From: CBDDDW01 sp965226805
Lineage (GTDB): Bacteria > Chloroflexota > Dehalococcoidia > Lucifugimonadales > JAGWBF01
DNA length: 64,000 nucleotides
NCBI GenBank assembly: GCA_965226805.1
Contig: CBDDDW010000004.1
Span: 1-64,000, forward strand
Reading direction: 5' to 3'
Each line of letters opens with the position of its first letter. Position 1 is the stretch's first letter. Positions 61,084 to 64,000 of the stretch are shown here, one piece after another. Under the pieces are notes generated by a model, which had not been told where the DNA came from, did no database searches, and worked only from the letters and a program-made list of their open reading frames with translations. Made by a program: the position numbers and the translations under genes.

Positions 61084-62982
61084 ATGACGTTCAGATGGCT
61101 GCGCAAGCACGGGTTATTGATAGGTCCTATGCTGGCGGTCGTCCTGCTGGCCGTGGCGTGCTCAGGGGACGTCGGCCCGGCAGGACCTTCAGGCCCCGCT
61201 GGAGATAAGGGAAATACTGGGGTTGAGGGCCCCTCGGGCCCTCCGGGGGCTAAGGGAGATACGGGGTCGACAGGGGCGCAGGGGCCTCAGGGCCCCCGTC
61301 CGGGCGAGACCCCGTTGCCAACGGCAACGCCAGTGCCACCTACGCCCACCCCAACGGCGGTGCCACCTGATCCGACCGCAACGCCAACCCCAAGGGCAAC
61401 GCCGACTCCGAGGCCCACTCCAACTGTCGGTGTTGTGAGGGCCCCGGTGAACCGGCTGATCATATCCTTCCCACCGACACCGAAGCAAACCAACGTGTTC
61501 TGGCTCGGTGCCCGGCCGGACATGATTGACAAGCGCGTCGCCATGGACTTCCTCATTGGTGTCGACCGGAACACCGGCGGCTTCATGCCGGAGCTGGCGA
61601 CGGAATGGACCATGGCCCCGGACGGCATGTCCTGGAACTTCAAGCTACGACAGGGCATCCAGTTCCATGACGGCTGGGGCGAGTTCACGTCGCAGGATGT
61701 AGTCCACAGTACATGGGCCATCACCCAGCCGACCTCCATACAGTCCGACAACAGGGCGTGGCGCAACCTGGTAGACTCCGGAGACGCGATACCAAGCCAC
61801 TTTGAGATAGCGGGCGACCACGACATCACCTTCCTCATAAACCGCCCGACGGTTGATTTCGATAGCCAGGTGTCCCGCATGCGGGAACTGGTGATGCAGA
61901 GCAAGGCGAAATGGGACGCCGAGGGTTTGGACGGTTACATAAGGACGTTGGCAGGCACAGGTCCCTACAAGCTAAAGGAGCGGAACCCGGTGCAGGGGTT
62001 TGTGTTGTATGAACGGGTAGAAAACCACTGGCGGCACACCCCTGACTTCCCCGAATTGATTATTTTCCATACGCTGGAGGACGCCACCAGGATGGCCATG
62101 CTTCTCACCGAAGAGGCCCACATCGCACCGCTATCAGCGGACATTCAGTCCGAAGCCCAGAAGCGGGGCATGAGGGTGATCAGAAGCACCCAGCCGGGCC
62201 AGCAGGCCTCATTCCTAATCGGTGGCCTGTACTTCGAACAGCCCGGCAACTTCGACCCCAACGACAAACTCACCGACATCAGGGTGCGAAAGGCGATGAA
62301 CCTGGCGGTGGACCGGGATGAAATCATCGACTCTCTATTCCTGGGGAGAGCAGAGAAGCTGATTGTCCAGGGCTGGCACCGAGATCTGCTGCCCGGCTAC
62401 GACCCCCAGTGGGACGCGGATTTCGAGGAAGCCTACGGCTACAACCCGGACCTTGCGAGCCAGCTGGTGAGGGATGCGGGCGCGGAAGGGTTTTCGTTCG
62501 AGATTCTGCAGTACCCGCGGCCCGGAATGCCGGAGTGGGTGGACATTGCGGAAGCCCTGGCCAGCTACTGGGAGGCCGTTGGACTGAGCCCGACCCTGCG
62601 GCAAGTTGACCAGGCATTTATCTCGGCGCCACTGCGAACCTACGATATGCACGGAATGCTGTGGCCCAACAACACCGGCCTGATCACCCAGCCTCTGATG
62701 ATCTGGTTCTGGAACTACTCGCCGGAGGCAGGCGGCAGGCAGTTCCAGAATGCTGGGATCGACACGCTGTATCCCCAACTGGCGCAATCGGTTGACCTCG
62801 CGGAACGGGAAAGGATATCCCGGGAGATAGGAACTATCCTGTTCGACGAATACCCGAATATACCCTTGGTGTGGCTTTTCTCTGAGATGGTGATAAACCC
62901 GGATATAGTGGACGAATATGCTTTCCCCGGGATCATCTCCGGCTTGTATACCCACTTCGAGTACGTGAGGGCTGCTCGGTAG
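61084..62982 (+). CDS. ABC-type peptide/solute-binding lipoprotein with collagen-like stalk
   Basis: 632 residues. The ATG at 61084 follows AGGAGTAGTAGG. The lipoprotein signal ends in LLAVAC. A run of about 14 Gly-x-y triplets follows directly (GDVGPAGPSGPAGDKG ... GAQGPQGP), then a Thr/Pro-rich linker of about 45 residues. The SBP_bac_5 domain begins near residue 120 (MDFLIGVDRNTGGFMPELATEWTMAPDGMSWNFKLRQGIQFHDG). Such domains deliver oligopeptides, nickel or other solutes to ABC permeases, but no permease is in the window. A collagen-like stalk on a binding protein is unusual. Confidence 0.92.
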   Translation: MTFRWLRKHGLLIGPMLAVVLLAVACSGDVGPAGPSGPAGDKGNTGVEGPSGPPGAKGDTGSTGAQGPQGPRPGETPLPTATPVPPTPTPTAVPPDPTATPTPRATPTPRPTPTVGVVRAPVNRLIISFPPTPKQTNVFWLGARPDMIDKRVAMDFLIGVDRNTGGFMPELATEWTMAPDGMSWNFKLRQGIQFHDGWGEFTSQDVVHSTWAITQPTSIQSDNRAWRNLVDSGDAIPSHFEIAGDHDITFLINRPTVDFDSQVSRMRELVMQSKAKWDAEGLDGYIRTLAGTGPYKLKERNPVQGFVLYERVENHWRHTPDFPELIIFHTLEDATRMAMLLTEEAHIAPLSADIQSEAQKRGMRVIRSTQPGQQASFLIGGLYFEQPGNFDPNDKLTDIRVRKAMNLAVDRDEIIDSLFLGRAEKLIVQGWHRDLLPGYDPQWDADFEEAYGYNPDLASQLVRDAGAEGFSFEILQYPRPGMPEWVDIAEALASYWEAVGLSPTLRQVDQAFISAPLRTYDMHGMLWPNNTGLITQPLMIWFWNYSPEAGGRQFQNAGIDTLYPQLAQSVDLAERERISREIGTILFDEYPNIPLVWLFSEMVINPDIVDEYAFPGIISGLYTHFEYVRAAR

Positions 62983-63011
62983 CAGTCATAACGGAATAGC
63001 GCCGCATACAC

Positions 63012-63047
63012 AACAGGTGGGGGCAGTAGGCCCCCACCTGTTCGTTT
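63012..63047 (+). terminator. Rho-independent terminator after the binding-protein gene
   Basis: AACAGGTGGGGGC, loop AGTAG, GCCCCCACCTGTT form a perfect 13-bp stem (63012-63042), followed by CGTTTT. It lies 30 bp after the stop codon. The oxidoreductase gene converges from the other side. Confidence 0.92.
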
Positions 63048-63095
63048 TGCCTACTCCTCAAGCGCCTGCGCAGCGCGGGTAGTAGCCGGCTCGAC

Positions 63096-64000
63096 CTATA
63101 TCCGCCGGCCCCGCCGCGCCCCGTCTAAGATGGCATCCATCAAACCCCGCGGTGCCAGCGCGTCTCCGATCAGGTGTAGCTCCTCGACTCTCCCCTTCAG
63201 GGCACGGTACAGGGAGTCGGCCGCACGGCCTGGGTAGGCCGCTACCACAAGCTCCACCTCTTCCACACTGCCCTCCTCCCCGGTAATCACGTGCTCCGTT
63301 ACCACAGTGCTCCCCTTGACCACCTTTGCCCTGGTGAGTGGCGTGATAGCGACGCCTTTGGTGAGGATCCGGCTGTAGAGCAGCTCAAACGTGTCCTCGT
63401 CCATCTGTATCCCAGGGTAGAGGGCCTCTGTGAGGACCTCTACCTTACAGCCCTTATCGGCCAGGTGGTCGGCCGTGCTGAGAGACTGGATGTGGTGCTC
63501 CCCAGCCAGCACCAAGACCCGTTGGCCCTTCCACACCTCCACCTCCCCCGCCAGAACGGACCGCGCATCCACCACGTGCCCGCCGTCCATGGCGGGTATG
63601 TCGGGCAGCGACGGCAGCGAGCCGGTAGCGATGACCACCGCGTCGGGCGCATCACTCTCTATCGTTTCCTCGGTCACCTCGCTGTTCAGATGGACACCCA
63701 CCTCCAGCCTGAGCAGCTCCTCGGTATAGTAGCGCCCCACCTCGTCCAGCTCCTCGCGCCCCGGCGCCTTGGACGCCACAAGAGACTGACCCCCCAGCCG
63801 GTCGCCCTTCTCGTACAGCGTCACCCGGTGTCCCCTGAGTGCCGCCACCCGCGCCGCCTCCAGTCCCGCCGGCCCACCCCCCGCTATCATGACCCGCTTC
63901 GGCGACTCCGCAGCCACCAGCGCCATCTCCAACTCCCTGCCCATCTCCGGGTTCACCGTGCACGCAATGGGCATGCCGCTCTTGAGCCGGCCCACACAAT
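63096..64000 (-). CDS. Old-yellow-enzyme-type NADH:flavin oxidoreductase, C-terminal part (cut by window edge)
   Basis: About 301 codons are visible; the N-terminal TIM barrel lies beyond the window. The first residues CVGRLKSGMPIACTVNPEMGRE match the last part of the 4Fe-4S cluster-binding region of 2,4-dienoyl-CoA reductase/trimethylamine dehydrogenase relatives. The FAD/NAD(P)H-binding domain follows: VMIAGGGPAGLEAARVAALRGHRVTLYEKGDRLGG and VIATGSLPS. The C-terminal HLIGDALAPRGLMDAILDGARRGRRI closes the fold. With the hydratase and ligase nearby it may reduce unsaturated acyl-CoAs, but this is inference. Confidence 0.9.
   Translation of the reverse strand, partial: CVGRLKSGMPIACTVNPEMGRELEMALVAAESPKRVMIAGGGPAGLEAARVAALRGHRVTLYEKGDRLGGQSLVASKAPGREELDEVGRYYTEELLRLEVGVHLNSEVTEETIESDAPDAVVIATGSLPSLPDIPAMDGGHVVDARSVLAGEVEVWKGQRVLVLAGEHHIQSLSTADHLADKGCKVEVLTEALYPGIQMDEDTFELLYSRILTKGVAITPLTRAKVVKGSTVVTEHVITGEEGSVEEVELVVAAYPGRAADSLYRALKGRVEELHLIGDALAPRGLMDAILDGARRGRRI

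Noticed and set aside
1..64000. CRISPR array
   Set aside because: No regularly spaced short direct repeats with unique spacers were found. The repeats present are tandem duplications, IS ends or dispersed palindromic elements.
1..64000. Recoding of UGA as a sense codon throughout the genome
   Set aside because: Several intact genes, including ychF and orfA, end properly in TGA.

Overview
The window is a 64 kb stretch of a high-GC bacterial chromosome. Gene content points to Chloroflexota, probably the Dehalococcoidia/SAR202 side: several metal-dependent amidohydrolases, a phosphotriesterase-like protein, paired polysaccharide deacetylases, DUF1800 and NHL-repeat proteins, DUF3179, CoA-linked catabolic enzymes, and small dispersed repeats built on a TTCGACAGGCTCA-type core. 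This placement is inference from content, since there is no rRNA gene in the window.

Layout. 1-4430 holds a frameshifted secreted propeller protein, an NTF2-like protein, a cupin, a 3-hydroxyisobutyrate dehydrogenase-like enzyme and an amidohydrolase. 4540-11772 is an insertion-sequence zone (IS3, IS1380 and IS481 types) that also holds ychF and a broken isochorismatase-fold gene. 11958-13298 is a TolB-like propeller. 13309-20826 is a minus-strand pyrimidine operon, pyrR-pyrB-carA-unknown-carB, behind a complete PyrR attenuator; pyrC is absent. 20827-32112 is housekeeping: thpR, amidohydrolase, split transketolase, proBA, rny, ymdB, a PHP phosphatase and plsY. recX and recA follow, then a cupredoxin, a two-component system with a PepSY-like partner, a RidA protein and nadE.

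From 41 kb the content is accessory: a HAD hydrolase, a DUF3179 protein read through an in-frame UGA, an IS5 element, and a catabolic minus-strand cluster (deacetylase pair, MFS transporter, phosphotriesterase). Then come a TPR protein, a second MFS transporter, DUF1800 and NHL proteins, an SDR, an acyl-CoA ligase, an enoyl-CoA hydratase, a collagen-like oligopeptide-binding lipoprotein and the edge of an old-yellow-enzyme-type oxidoreductase.

The observation I rate highest is the DUF3179 gene. Its UGA replaces the first Cys of the family's CPLC motif, and a 10-bp hairpin with a 5-nt loop lies 20 nt downstream, as expected for a bacterial SECIS. Other strong points are the PyrR attenuator whose terminator stem contains the pyrR ribosome binding site, a PyrB fused only to the PyrI-type zinc domain, a 147-bp terminal-inverted-repeat element in three copies whose ends supply stop codons, 11-bp direct repeats upstream of both promoters of the two-component locus, and a perfect 216-bp tandem duplication inside the phosphotriesterase gene. 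Several single-base frameshifts, two of them in G runs, may be sequence errors and should be checked before these genes are called pseudogenes.
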